A DNA stretch of 64,000 nt from Halobium salinum (GCF_026586625.1 NZ_JAODIW010000005.1:310001-374000); one strand, 5' to 3'; shown: positions 54,357 through 63,704, numbered from the stretch's first letter. Numbers and translations are program-made. The notes: generated by a model from the letters alone, not told the origin.

Positions 54357-55402
54357 GCGCTCGCCCCCCGAACCTGAAACGACGTGACGTACCCGTCGGT
54401 CGAGAGCCTGTGCTCCGCGCTCTCGACGTAGTACAGGCCGTTGAACTCGCCTGTCAGCCCTTCGAGTTGGACCGTGATGCCTGCAACGAGTTCCGGGATG
54501 CCGATCGTCTCCCCGCTCCCACGGAGGCGGTCCTGTCTGATGCGGACCGCTTCGGCTTCGGCCACCCGGTCGGCCTCCCGTTTCGACTCTACCGGCATAC
54601 GCACGACCCGGGGATCCCCGCTCGGTTCCTCTCCCGACGCCCGTCCCACGATCTCCTCGCGGCCGTTCCGGTCGCTCCACCGGACGACAACCTCGCTCAC
54701 GTCGTTCGCCTGGTTGCGCTGTGGGGAGAACGACAGGAGTGACTCGCCGTACGCGAGCGTCAGGGTGGGCGGGTCGTCGTCGTGCGGCGCCCGGAAGTAG
54801 AACTCGTCGCGATGCGTGAACACCTCGTAGTTGTACCGCCGGGCGCGCTCGGTGAGGAACTGGTAGTCGGACTTGTTGTCCTGGATGATCCGGGTGAACT
54901 CCAGCTCGGTGTCGTCGATCGTCGTACCACCGAAGCCGTAGCTTCCCCGGTCCAGGACCTTCTGGACGACTGCCGCGTCCGTCACTCGGTCCTCAACTGT
55001 GTCCCGGTCCCACGTCTTCGTCCGGTTCCCGACCATGAGTTCGTGGAGGCGGCCGTAGCCGCTCACCTCGATAGTCGGGACGCCGCTCGTGGGAAACGAC
55101 GGCTCGGCCGACTGGACACTGCCGAGGAACACCGGTTTGAGTGTATCGGCGTATCCCATCGAGATTTCGACGGGGCGGTCCCTCTCGAGGCTCGCCCAGT
55201 CGATCTCCTCGAACTCCCGGCGTTCCAGGTCGAACGGGTGGGTGAGCGTGAACGAGAATCGATTCGCCCCCTCGACGCTCGTTTTCACCGACAGCTGTGC
55301 GATCTCTCCTGTGGCGTCGGTGTAGGTCGTCCCCGACGTCGCGATCTCGAACCGTGGGACATAGAAATCCTCGTACGTGCCTTCGATTGGCTCGAACGTC
55401 AT
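54353..55402 (-). CDS. Tail hub protein, gpD/VgrG N-terminal type
   Basis: A 349-residue hub protein. The gp27/gpD fold is suggested by the order PVEISMGYADTLKPVFLGSV, VQKVLDRGSYGF, LEFTRIIQDNKSDYQFLTERARRYNYEVF and VQLEGLTGEFNGLYYVESAEH. It forms a trimeric ring between tube and spike. The start is adjacent to the stop of the LysM gene, and the end overlaps the gpV start by four bases. Separate gpD and gpV are typical of archaeal and some bacterial eCIS. Confidence 0.88.
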   Translation of the reverse strand: MTFEPIEGTYEDFYVPRFEIATSGTTYTDATGEIAQLSVKTSVEGANRFSFTLTHPFDLERREFEEIDWASLERDRPVEISMGYADTLKPVFLGSVQSAEPSFPTSGVPTIEVSGYGRLHELMVGNRTKTWDRDTVEDRVTDAAVVQKVLDRGSYGFGGTTIDDTELEFTRIIQDNKSDYQFLTERARRYNYEVFTHRDEFYFRAPHDDDPPTLTLAYGESLLSFSPQRNQANDVSEVVVRWSDRNGREEIVGRASGEEPSGDPRVVRMPVESKREADRVAEAEAVRIRQDRLRGSGETIGIPELVAGITVQLEGLTGEFNGLYYVESAEHRLSTDGYVTSFQVRGASA

Positions 55403-56041
55403 CTACGACTCCAGTGTCGGGACCACGAGCAACGCTCCCGGGCGGAGGGTCCGTGGGTTGTCTATCCCGTTCGCTTCAGCGATCGCACGCCAGCGCGTCG
55501 GGTCACCGTACTCCTCGTCGGCGAGCACCCAGAGGGTCTCGTCCTCGGTCACGCGGTGGAGCTTCGACTTGTCGGGCGAACTTCGGGGGTTCTCCTCGCG
55601 CTGTCGCCTCGGCGGTTTGTACTCTTGGAACGTGACGTCCATTCGCGCACGAACCGGGACACCGCTGTCGAGGAACATCGTGAAGGTCGTGTTGGCACTC
55701 TGGAGCAGACACGTGAAGTCGAGCGAGCCCCAGACGAACCGACAGACGGGCGGCGCGTGTTGGGCCCCATCGACTTTCAGGAGGTCTCTCAGCTTCTCGG
55801 TGTACTTCCGAACGTCCCGGTTCTTCTCCTCGTAGGCGTCGAAGAACAGTTCCATGGAGAGCGTCTCCGACTCGCCGCTCCCGAACTGCGTGACGGGGGT
55901 CGTGAAGCCGGGTATCGACTTCTCGACGAACGTGACGGACTTGTTGAGGTTGTACTCGGTCGGGTTGAACTTGACGGGGACCTCCGTGCCGCCGGCGATG
56001 ATAACGGCCTTCGCCAGGTTCGACGTGGTCGGAGTGGACAT
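55403..56041 (-). CDS. LysM-containing tail protein (Afp7-like)
   Basis: A 212-residue protein. The N-terminal domain (FNPTEYNLNKSVTFVEK, then DVTFQEYKPP) matches the tail-tube terminator/baseplate connector of the gp53/Afp7 type. The C-terminal LysM-like repeat (HRVTEDETLWVLADEEYGDP ... IAEANGIDNPRTLRPGALL) follows. In other eCIS this protein joins tube to baseplate. Gap to the preceding gene is 5 nt and to gpD none, so it is co-translated. Confidence 0.93.
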   Translation of the reverse strand: MSTPTTSNLAKAVIIAGGTEVPVKFNPTEYNLNKSVTFVEKSIPGFTTPVTQFGSGESETLSMELFFDAYEEKNRDVRKYTEKLRDLLKVDGAQHAPPVCRFVWGSLDFTCLLQSANTTFTMFLDSGVPVRARMDVTFQEYKPPRRQREENPRSSPDKSKLHRVTEDETLWVLADEEYGDPTRWRAIAEANGIDNPRTLRPGALLVVPTLES

Positions 56042-56046
56042 CGCGC

Positions 56047-57924
56047 TCAGCGCCCCCGTCGTTCGCGTTCGATTCGGAGTTTCCGTTCGAGCCGGTTGAA
56101 CAGGTGGTCTACCAGTCGGTCGATCGTCGGATCCGCTGCCATGTGACGGTCAGTCAACGCTTCCAGGGCAGATATATATTGCTCTTGTGAACTGTCAGGT
56201 TCGGGAGTCGAACCGGCCGCCGTAGCGGGACGCTGCTGCGTCGTCGTCCGCCCCGGACTGGCTCGCTCGTTCGCCGCGACGACTCCCGGACGCTCTCCGT
56301 CGGAGAGGTGTCGCTCCCGTCTGTGGACGAGTCGGGGGCGGTCACTGGCTACGGTGTCGCCAGTTGGTGGTGGCGCGGGGACGACACTTCGCGGTGACTT
56401 CTGCGTGGGCGCGTCGGGCGACTGCTGTCGGAGACGCGACTCGTCGCGTGAGTCGGACGCACCGCGCTCGCTCCCGTGTCTCTCTGGCGGGCCGGCGGTT
56501 CCTCCGGCCGCGAGCTGCAGCCGCGTTTCCCGCATTACCGTCGGTGGTCCGCGGCGTGTTTCGATCCGTTCGACCGCCTCCCGGGGCGGCGAGACGACGG
56601 TTTCGAGCCCCGGAAGTCCCGAAGCCCCCGACGACACCTCGCGGAGGACCTCACGAACCCTGCGCTCCGACGGGTTGTCGGCCGGAGCGAGCGCGGGCGA
56701 CTGCTGGCCAGTCTCGGTGTCCGACGGCCGTGGTCGCGTATCCTGGAATCGGGTGACTACCTCGAACGAGTGCGGGTCGTCGGCACGACGGTTGAGGCCC
56801 CTCAGTGCTCGTGTCGCTCTTCCATGGTCAACGGTCGGGTAGTCGTCGGGACGACCGAGACGATCTCGTCGTCTCGCCACCTGGCGTTGAAGATGGGTCA
56901 CGGGCTGTGCCGACCCATCACCCTGTCCTCCACCCTCTCGGCCCGAGTCCGAGTCGATATGGACCGACTGCACGACCGTTCGTGGTTCGTCCGGCTGGAC
57001 GGCCCGCGGTCCGTTCGTCTGAACGATTCGCGCCGTCTCTGTCCTGACGACCCGTAGCGAGTCCCGTCCAGATGGCTGTGGTGCGCCCGTCCTCACGCCC
57101 CCGACGGGGGACTGGGCCCTCCTGTGAATTCGGGGTGGGAGGCGTCGAATAGAGAGGCCGGTCTCGAAGTCTGTGCGTCTGTCGTATCGGACGGAACCGG
57201 GTGGCCTCGTGTCGGTCTCCTGTCCCGCTTTCTCGTGGGGTCGTCCTTCGCTATCGTGCCACGTCGAGCCTGGAGCGCGTCGCTCTCCGACGGTTCTCGA
57301 GCTCTCGGTCACTGTGTCGTCGGCTCGGGCGCGACGGTACACCCACCGTCCAGAGAGGGTCGGCGCGCGCCACGGGCCGCTGGAACCCTTCAGTGGGGCG
57401 CGAGCGGGCCGCTCGTCCCGTTCCGTTCGGTCGAGATAGCCGAATGCCGTCGGTCTGTTTAGTCCCTTCCGTTCCCGGTCCGTGACCCCGGAACCACGCT
57501 CCTCGACGTACCGTGAGACGAGGTAGGTGGGCCGCGGGAACTGCTCGGCCACGAGTCGCGTGATTCGCGGAGGGTGGCTGCGAGTCCTTCTCGTCGCGGG
57601 GCTGTCTGCCTCCCGCCGAGTGTCCGTTTCGCGTCGTTCGACAGCCTGCTGGGTCGAGTGGTGATGGTGTAGCTCCCGGACGTACTCGGTTCGTTCCGTG
57701 ACGGTGAGCGGCTGAGCGAGGAGATACGAGAGTGTCAGGAATCGCCAGTGGCCGCCGCCCAGTTGCGTGTCTAATATCCCGGTGAACGGAACGAGGCGAC
57801 CGATGCGATATCGGACCGCCTCCGGACGCCCGTCGAGCGAGACGCGACGCTCGTCCACCCCCCGGACGAGGGTGATTTGTCGTGCGACGCGCGGAAGTTG
57901 GATGTCGTGGTAGTCTTCTGGCAT
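56047..57924 (-). CDS. Long Arg-rich low-complexity protein in the eCIS operon
   Basis: A 625-residue protein preceding the LysM gene by 5 nt. The N-terminal about 100 residues look folded (MPEDYHDIQLPRVARQITLV, then RIGRLVPFTGIL, HWRFLTLSYLLAQPLTVTER). About 100-560 is Arg/Pro/Ser/Thr-rich with no stable pattern and is unusually basic for a haloarchaeon. The C-terminal ~40 residues are folded again (DPTIDRLVDHLFNRLERKLR). The length and position recall a tape-measure or linker protein, but this is inference. Several shadow frames overlap it on the other strand; its tight placement in the operon supports it as the real gene. Confidence 0.65.
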   Translation of the reverse strand: MPEDYHDIQLPRVARQITLVRGVDERRVSLDGRPEAVRYRIGRLVPFTGILDTQLGGGHWRFLTLSYLLAQPLTVTERTEYVRELHHHHSTQQAVERRETDTRREADSPATRRTRSHPPRITRLVAEQFPRPTYLVSRYVEERGSGVTDRERKGLNRPTAFGYLDRTERDERPARAPLKGSSGPWRAPTLSGRWVYRRARADDTVTESSRTVGERRAPGSTWHDSEGRPHEKAGQETDTRPPGSVRYDRRTDFETGLSIRRLPPRIHRRAQSPVGGVRTGAPQPSGRDSLRVVRTETARIVQTNGPRAVQPDEPRTVVQSVHIDSDSGREGGGQGDGSAQPVTHLQRQVARRRDRLGRPDDYPTVDHGRATRALRGLNRRADDPHSFEVVTRFQDTRPRPSDTETGQQSPALAPADNPSERRVREVLREVSSGASGLPGLETVVSPPREAVERIETRRGPPTVMRETRLQLAAGGTAGPPERHGSERGASDSRDESRLRQQSPDAPTQKSPRSVVPAPPPTGDTVASDRPRLVHRRERHLSDGERPGVVAANERASPGRTTTQQRPATAAGSTPEPDSSQEQYISALEALTDRHMAADPTIDRLVDHLFNRLERKLRIERERRGR

Positions 57925-58660
57925 GCTTTCGCCCTGTGGTAGACGAGTACGGCCCTCGACGTGGACTCACTGCACCCGGCTCTCCCGTGGACGCTACCCA
58001 CTACATGTTGAGCAACGGCCAAATACACTTCGGGTCGTCCGGTTCACGACCGGTTCCATCACTCAATTACTGGATGACAGTCGACGACGACTGTCCGCTT
58101 CTCTACACACCCCACCGCACGGTCGCTCGAAGTCCGGGTCATCTGGCACGACCCACTGTCTGACGAGCAAGTGGCTAGCACTCCCTCCTCGACCTGTTCG
58201 TGGTAGTCTCGTCCGGATCTTCGTGCCGCCAGTGGGTAGACTCTACCTCTATCTGTACAGAACTGCGACCACTCTGGTCGTGTGCGTGTTCGCTACAGAT
58301 CAGATGCCACGACGCGGGATTGCGCTTCCGAGATATCTCTCCTTGAGTCCAGCAGTTAGAACGTCGGGAGGTCAGCGACGCGGAGTGTTCGCTCGACCAC
58401 CTGACCGTTCTCAACGGCCTGTACAGTCGGCATGAGGAGCTTCCCGCTCAAGTTTCCGCGCCGTCTCGAGTTCGACGCGGACGAGGTCTCCGACCATCCG
58501 TCCTTCCCTCCACTATAGGCCGACCTCGACGTACTGCTTCGAGATAGTCCGCCGGGCTCTCGAGACGTTCAGGTGGTTTTTTTCGTTCCGTCGTACGCAT
58601 AGTTTTCGTGTGGGCTCGTCTCAGGCGTTCACGTTGCTCGATGTGCGAACGTCCGAATAG
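57925..58660. other. Gap between the linker gene and DUF4157 cargo protein 1; no gene supported
   Basis: About 735 bases. Frames on both strands are short and Ser/Arg/His-rich with no motif. The region sits in an operon otherwise packed with a few bases between genes, so it may hold a promoter, a decayed cargo or an unrecognised small gene. Confidence 0.45.
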
Positions 58661-60745
58661 TCAGCGCGTTCCTCCCTCCCGAAGGCTATTCTTGATGTTC
58701 GTCTCGTCTGTGGGGTCGTCACAGCAGTGAAGCCCGATAGACTCGAGGACAGTGACGATGAACTCGTAGTTCGCGACGCGTTCTTCGGGCGTGAGCGTTT
58801 GCTTCTCTTGATCTTTCCGGTGGATGAGTGGTGTTTCGATGTTGATGTACCTCGGCGAGGGTGTTTTGAGCATTTTGCTGCCAGCTCCCAACAATATTTT
58901 TATAATATTGAACACAATCTTCGATATCTCAACGAACGTCCGTATGTAGTCGCCGAGAAGGGCATCGCCGTGCTCTTGTAATCTCTCCAACGCCCTGTAC
59001 GTCTCCATTATCGACTGGATTTCCTTCGCCATGTCCCCTTGCGCTTTCGCTGCCAGTTTCTGTCGACGGAACTCGGCGACCAGCGATTTGAGGTCGGCCT
59101 CTGCAAGGTGAACGAAGAGCGTGGAGAGGTCGAACTCGGATTCCGAGCTAGGCCTCGTTGGTGGTTCTGACTGGAGGACGACGTTGACGTCTTTCTTGCT
59201 CAACTCCTGATAGTCGTTCTCGTCGGTGACCCAGACGACGTTGTCGGGGTTTTCCGGGTCGCCGATGTGACAACGACTCAGATCTGTCGAGACGCACCAG
59301 CGGAAAATATTCGTCTTCCCCGACGCGCCGATATCGAGGTCTTTCCGGGCTTTGCTCCCGACCGTTTCGTCCAGGAGCTTCTCCAGTTTTTTCTTAATCC
59401 CGTCGGACTGTTTCTTTCTGGCTCTGTGTGTCTTGTCCGTTCCCGGCTTCTCGAAGTCCTTCTGCAGATTGCTCAGGTCGACACCTTCTTTCGCTTTCTG
59501 CTTGTGATACTCTTGGGTGTCGATTAGGTCGTTGTTGTGGAGGGAGACGACAGGTAACGAAAACGAGTCCGAGCACTCGTTGAGTGTAAGGAAGAACTGG
59601 AGCTGGGTGTACCGCTCTATGTCGCTTTCACTCTTCGACGTACGTAATTGATCCCGCTCCGCTTTGCACTTCGCCTCGTCTTTTAAACACTGTTCCGCGA
59701 TCGTTCTCGGGAACATGGCGTTCGGGTCCACCGACTTCCCGCTTGCGAGTCGTATTTTGCGAGTTCGTTTGTTCGACGGTATCGTGACGAGATTGTACGC
59801 GCAGCGTGCGTGCATCTGCTTCGCTATCTCGGGTACGTACGGTTCGTTGTTATGGATGACCACCAGACACGCACACGGACTCTCGCCTTTCGATTTCTGG
59901 AGTGCCATCTTCGGTCCGGCGGCAGCCGTGCCCGGTTTCGGCTTCTGCTCGTTCTCCTTCGACTCCGGTTCCTTACGTCGAATCACGGACGGGGTGGTGT
60001 GACCGCGCTGTTGGACGACGTGTGTGAGTTCGTGCGCCAGCAGGTGTGTCCCGCTCGCCGTCTCTGGTCGATACGCCCCGTCGCGGAAGACGATGTCCCG
60101 TCCGAGCGTGAACGCCTGCGCGCCGACTGCACGGGCGGCCTCGTCGGCCTTCGAATCGGTGTGCACGCGAACGTCGCCGAACCCGTATCCGAAGCGCGGT
60201 TCGAGGGACGACCGGGTCGACGCGGGAAGTGGCTGCCCGCCGCTTCGACTCTCCTGAATCAGCGTCGTCGTCTCGGCGTCCACCGAGGGTGTCTCTGCCG
60301 TGGCTGCCGTCCGCTGGAGTTCCACTTCACACTCCGGACAGTCGAGGGGCTTGCCCTGTGCGTGGCGCTTCTGACACCGCGGACACATGCGCTGGACGCG
60401 CTCGAGAGACGCTGTCGTCGATGATGTCTGTCGGCGAGTCGGGTCCGGGGCGCTTGTCACCGCTCTGGCGACCCGCTCGGCCTCGCGCTCGTAGCGGTCG
60501 TTCGGCGGACCGACCTCAAGCTTTGGCTGGACTCTCTCCTGGGCCAGTCGCTGGATGGCCTGGTTGCCATGGGTCTGCTGGAGCTGTTGTAGCGGATGTT
60601 GCCCCGTTCGGCGTGACGTGTCTGCTCGTTGGATCGCTCTCTCACCGGACTCAGCCCGGGTGTGCCGTCTCGGTTGATGCGCAGGCGTCGGCCTCCGGCT
60701 CTGTCGCGTCTGTTTGCTGTCTTGGTTGATTGTTCGGGTGGACAT
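58661..60745 (-). CDS. DUF4157 (eCIS core) cargo protein 1
   Basis: A 694-residue putative effector. Residues 1-120 are basic and flexible (LQQLQQTHGNQAIQRLAQE), followed by a zinc-finger-like CPRC...CPEC (121-139) and the DUF4157 core (about 170-250), including LEPRFGYGFGDVRVHTDSKA and LLAHELTHVVQQRG (HELTH at 238-242). DUF4157 is the domain that marks eCIS-loaded cargo. The C-terminal half (about 285-694) has ACLVVIHNNEP, DPNAMFPRTIA and VSLHNND (402-406), similar to a little-known 'DPN...HNN' family; activity unproven. The ATG at 60745 is chosen; upstream codons to 60841 are possible. Confidence 0.82.
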   Translation of the reverse strand: MSTRTINQDSKQTRQSRRPTPAHQPRRHTRAESGERAIQRADTSRRTGQHPLQQLQQTHGNQAIQRLAQERVQPKLEVGPPNDRYEREAERVARAVTSAPDPTRRQTSSTTASLERVQRMCPRCQKRHAQGKPLDCPECEVELQRTAATAETPSVDAETTTLIQESRSGGQPLPASTRSSLEPRFGYGFGDVRVHTDSKADEAARAVGAQAFTLGRDIVFRDGAYRPETASGTHLLAHELTHVVQQRGHTTPSVIRRKEPESKENEQKPKPGTAAAGPKMALQKSKGESPCACLVVIHNNEPYVPEIAKQMHARCAYNLVTIPSNKRTRKIRLASGKSVDPNAMFPRTIAEQCLKDEAKCKAERDQLRTSKSESDIERYTQLQFFLTLNECSDSFSLPVVSLHNNDLIDTQEYHKQKAKEGVDLSNLQKDFEKPGTDKTHRARKKQSDGIKKKLEKLLDETVGSKARKDLDIGASGKTNIFRWCVSTDLSRCHIGDPENPDNVVWVTDENDYQELSKKDVNVVLQSEPPTRPSSESEFDLSTLFVHLAEADLKSLVAEFRRQKLAAKAQGDMAKEIQSIMETYRALERLQEHGDALLGDYIRTFVEISKIVFNIIKILLGAGSKMLKTPSPRYINIETPLIHRKDQEKQTLTPEERVANYEFIVTVLESIGLHCCDDPTDETNIKNSLREGGTR

Positions 60746-61508
60746 CTCGTTACTCCGGGGCGACTCGAAGGGCCGCGTCCGTGCGACACGCGACCCTTCG
60801 TCGACTTCGCCTGCTGACTGACGTAGTCGTTTGCCGTCCACTCAGTGACAACACTTCCCTGTCTCACTCCCGCGTCGATTCGTTGGGTGCGTTGTCCGTC
60901 GCTGATGTTCCTGTTCGGTGCTGTCTCTCTCGATTGTTGGCATCTGGTTGCTCCAGAGGGGGAGTGCAGTCGTCTTCGTGTCCCGGCACGACTTCCGTCG
61001 TGTTCGGTGCCGTCCAGACCACGTCGTTTGCTGTGTTCAGATGAATTATATTTCATCTGCTCCACACTTGAATCTGCCGCCGCGTCGGAACGAGCTCCAT
61101 CGGCGATCTCGCTCGACACGCTGCGACGGAGGCACTTCTTGCTGGGTGATTCGGATCTTCGGGAACGCGCTGCAAGCCGTCCCGACGACGCGTTCCACCT
61201 TGACGGGACTGGGCGATCGTGCCTCTTCTGGTGGCTCGCGGCTCCTGGTGTGCTGCTCCGTCCGTCCGACTTGTACGAGTCGGTGTGTCGACGGTACCCA
61301 CACCTCGTCCGTGGTGGCACACTCGAGGACTGAATTACGGATGTCGCGTTGCTCTTCTCCGATAGACGGTTGCTTTTCGGTGATGCACCACGTTCTCACG
61401 TTTCGTCTGTCCGAGCCTTTCACTCGCGACGAGTGAGCCACACCACGTGAGACCCGATGAACAGGTCCTCGCCTCTCTCTTCCCGGAGCCTGCTGGTTCA
61501 CTCGTTGA
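60746..61508. other. Gap between the two DUF4157 genes; no gene supported
   Basis: About 760 bases. Open frames here are Ser/Arg-rich or Cys/Trp-rich and do not look like haloarchaeal proteins. No clear immunity gene is visible downstream of the Hint-toxin gene. Confidence 0.45.
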
Positions 61509-63686
61509 TCACGACTTGAAGTCGTCGAGATGGCCGAGCCACTCCGCCTCGTCATCGGGAGCGCCTTTCCGTTTGGCGAACAGATTACGTGTCCTGTCGA
61601 TGTAAATGTCGTATCTCGATGCGGGACCCGGCAGTGCCTCCTTCACCGTGTGCGGATCGACGCCTTGTTTCTTGAGCCAATTTGCCTTCGGCTTCTTCAA
61701 TGAACCAACTGGTTTCGGCACCTCCATCGACTTGTTGTGGACGAGGACCCCGCGGTCAGAGACGAGATACGTGTGCGGTTCGGCCACTTCGATGTTGTAG
61801 ACCGTCGCGGAATCGCGCACCCGTTGGAGCGACTCTATTCGAGTGGTTTCTCCCTCTCCAGTTAACAGCTGATCTCCCGACCGGAGCGCTCCGGCCTCTT
61901 GCCATCCTGTTCCCGGAACCCAGAACGGGTGTTCCGGGCTACAGCTAATGGTCATCGTCCCGATCTGGATGGTGACGAGAGAAGGCGCGGTGTGGATAAA
62001 CCTCCGTACGACCTCTCGGTCGGATCTCTGGTTCGATATCGGGTCGTAGGTCCTGATGACGTCGCCCGGGCGGAGGGTCTCTATCGCTCGTTTCCCATCG
62101 GGAGTTTCGACTAGCGTCCCTGCGACAAAGCAGCCGCGGCGCGGGGGCGGACCCAACCCAACTTTCTTTTTCAACCAGTCCCATCCCCGACTCGCCTTTT
62201 TCCCTACCCACCGGCCAAGTCTGGATTTTGCGATTTTGCGGCCGGCTCCGACGATTCCCTTGACCACCAGCTTTCCACCCTTCCCGACGTACTTCGCGAC
62301 GTTTCCCACCCCGGGAATGGCGAATATTCCTGATGCGATCCTTCCTAGCACGCCGACTTTCTCCCCCGTGACCGGGTTCTCGCCGGTCAACGCGGTGTAC
62401 ACGTCTTTGACGTTGCTCACGCCAGGGATGAAGTCGGTCGCAATATCTCCCAGCGTCGTTAGGATTCCGCCGGAGTCGGACTCCTCAGCTTTCGCTGGAG
62501 TACTCTCCGGGACTTCGGCTTCGGTCTCTGGCTCCGGTTTCGGCTCCGGCTCGAGCACGGGTTCGGGCACGGGCAGTTCACCTGCTATCGGTCCTACCTG
62601 ACCCGACTCCAGGTTGAACGGCTGCTCTCGAATCGGTTCGGGTTCTATCGGTTCAACCGTGTCCGTGACGTTCACACTGACCGATGAGAAGCGCTCACCG
62701 AGCGCTTCGATGCCGCCCGGAACCATCGCGACGTCCACACCGGGACCCGCGACGACCGATACTTCGAGCGAGTTAGTTCCCGCGTCCCACTGTGAATCGA
62801 CTTGGAGCGAGACATCCCTCCCGGCGGTCGGCTGTGCCTCTGCGACGATGGTTCCTTCGACTTCGATGGAGATGCGGCCGCTCGACTCGTCCATGTTCAC
62901 GTCGATACGCGGGCCGGTCGCTGGCATCTGTGCCGGTGCGGCCGGGTCCTCGCCCGTTCCATTCGCGCGCTGAATCCGTGTGTCACTGGCATCCTGCTGA
63001 ACGACGTGCGTCAGTTCGTGCGCGAGCAATCGCCTTCCGTCGCTCTTCTCTGGCCGGTAGGTATCCGACCTGAGGACGATATCTCGACCCAGCGTGAACG
63101 CCTGTGCGTCGACTGCTCTGGCTGCCTCGTCAGCCCGCCTCCCGGTGTGGACACGGACCGTGCCGAAATCACGTCCGAACCGCGGTTCAAACTCCGTCCG
63201 CACCGCATCTGGAAGCGGCTGTCCGCCACTCCGACTTTCCTGAATCAGGCTCGCGGTCTCTGTGTCTACCGCAGATGTCGTTGCTGTCGTCGCCGCTCGC
63301 TGGAGTTCCGCTTCACACTCCGGACAGTCAAGGGGCTTGCCCTGTGCGTGGCGCTTCTGACACCGCGGACACATGCGCTGGACACGCCCGTGGGGTCCCG
63401 TCGTCCGAGTACCGTCCGACAGACTCGAGGACGCAGTCGTGACCGCTCTGGCGACCCGCTCGGCTTCACGCTCGTACCGGTCGTTCCGCGGGCCGACCTC
63501 GAGTTTCGGTTGGATGCTCTCCTGGGCCAGCCGCTGGACGACTTGGTTGCCGTGTGTCTGCTGGAGTCGCTGGAGCGGGTGTGTCCTCGTTCGATGTGAG
63601 GGGTGCGTTCGCTGGTTCCGTCGCTCGGCGGACTCGTTTGGTCGCTTCTGTCGCGTTCTCTTCTTGTGGATCGACCGGCTGTGCAT
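61509..63686 (-). CDS. DUF4157 cargo protein 2 with Hint domain and toxin-like C-terminus
   Basis: A 725-residue modular protein. Residues 1-235 mirror cargo 1: flexible leader, CPRC...CPEC (106-124), DUF4157 core with HELTH at 223-227. About 240-400 is a beta-rich, then Pro/Glu-rich spacer. About 405-515 is a Gly/Val/Ala/Lys-rich segment, possibly membrane-active (GILTTLGDIATDFIPGVSN onward). About 519-651 is a Hint domain with Cys519 (CFVAGTLVETPDG), His586 (SPEHPFW) and terminal His650-Asn651 (VLVHN). The last 74 residues (NWLKKQGVDPHTVKEAL, RYDIYIDRTRNLFAKRKG) resemble polymorphic-toxin tips, which Hint cleavage would release. Confidence 0.85.
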   Translation of the reverse strand: MHSRSIHKKRTRQKRPNESAERRNQRTHPSHRTRTHPLQRLQQTHGNQVVQRLAQESIQPKLEVGPRNDRYEREAERVARAVTTASSSLSDGTRTTGPHGRVQRMCPRCQKRHAQGKPLDCPECEAELQRAATTATTSAVDTETASLIQESRSGGQPLPDAVRTEFEPRFGRDFGTVRVHTGRRADEAARAVDAQAFTLGRDIVLRSDTYRPEKSDGRRLLAHELTHVVQQDASDTRIQRANGTGEDPAAPAQMPATGPRIDVNMDESSGRISIEVEGTIVAEAQPTAGRDVSLQVDSQWDAGTNSLEVSVVAGPGVDVAMVPGGIEALGERFSSVSVNVTDTVEPIEPEPIREQPFNLESGQVGPIAGELPVPEPVLEPEPKPEPETEAEVPESTPAKAEESDSGGILTTLGDIATDFIPGVSNVKDVYTALTGENPVTGEKVGVLGRIASGIFAIPGVGNVAKYVGKGGKLVVKGIVGAGRKIAKSRLGRWVGKKASRGWDWLKKKVGLGPPPRRGCFVAGTLVETPDGKRAIETLRPGDVIRTYDPISNQRSDREVVRRFIHTAPSLVTIQIGTMTISCSPEHPFWVPGTGWQEAGALRSGDQLLTGEGETTRIESLQRVRDSATVYNIEVAEPHTYLVSDRGVLVHNKSMEVPKPVGSLKKPKANWLKKQGVDPHTVKEALPGPASRYDIYIDRTRNLFAKRKGAPDDEAEWLGHLDDFKS

Positions 63687-63704
63687 TTGCTTACCCTATC
63701 TCTC

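Noticed and set aside
60845-61333. 162-residue plus-strand frame as an immunity gene for the Hint toxin
   Set aside because: Cys/Trp/Arg-rich, non-acidic, no start signal and no motif; not credible as a haloarchaeal protein.
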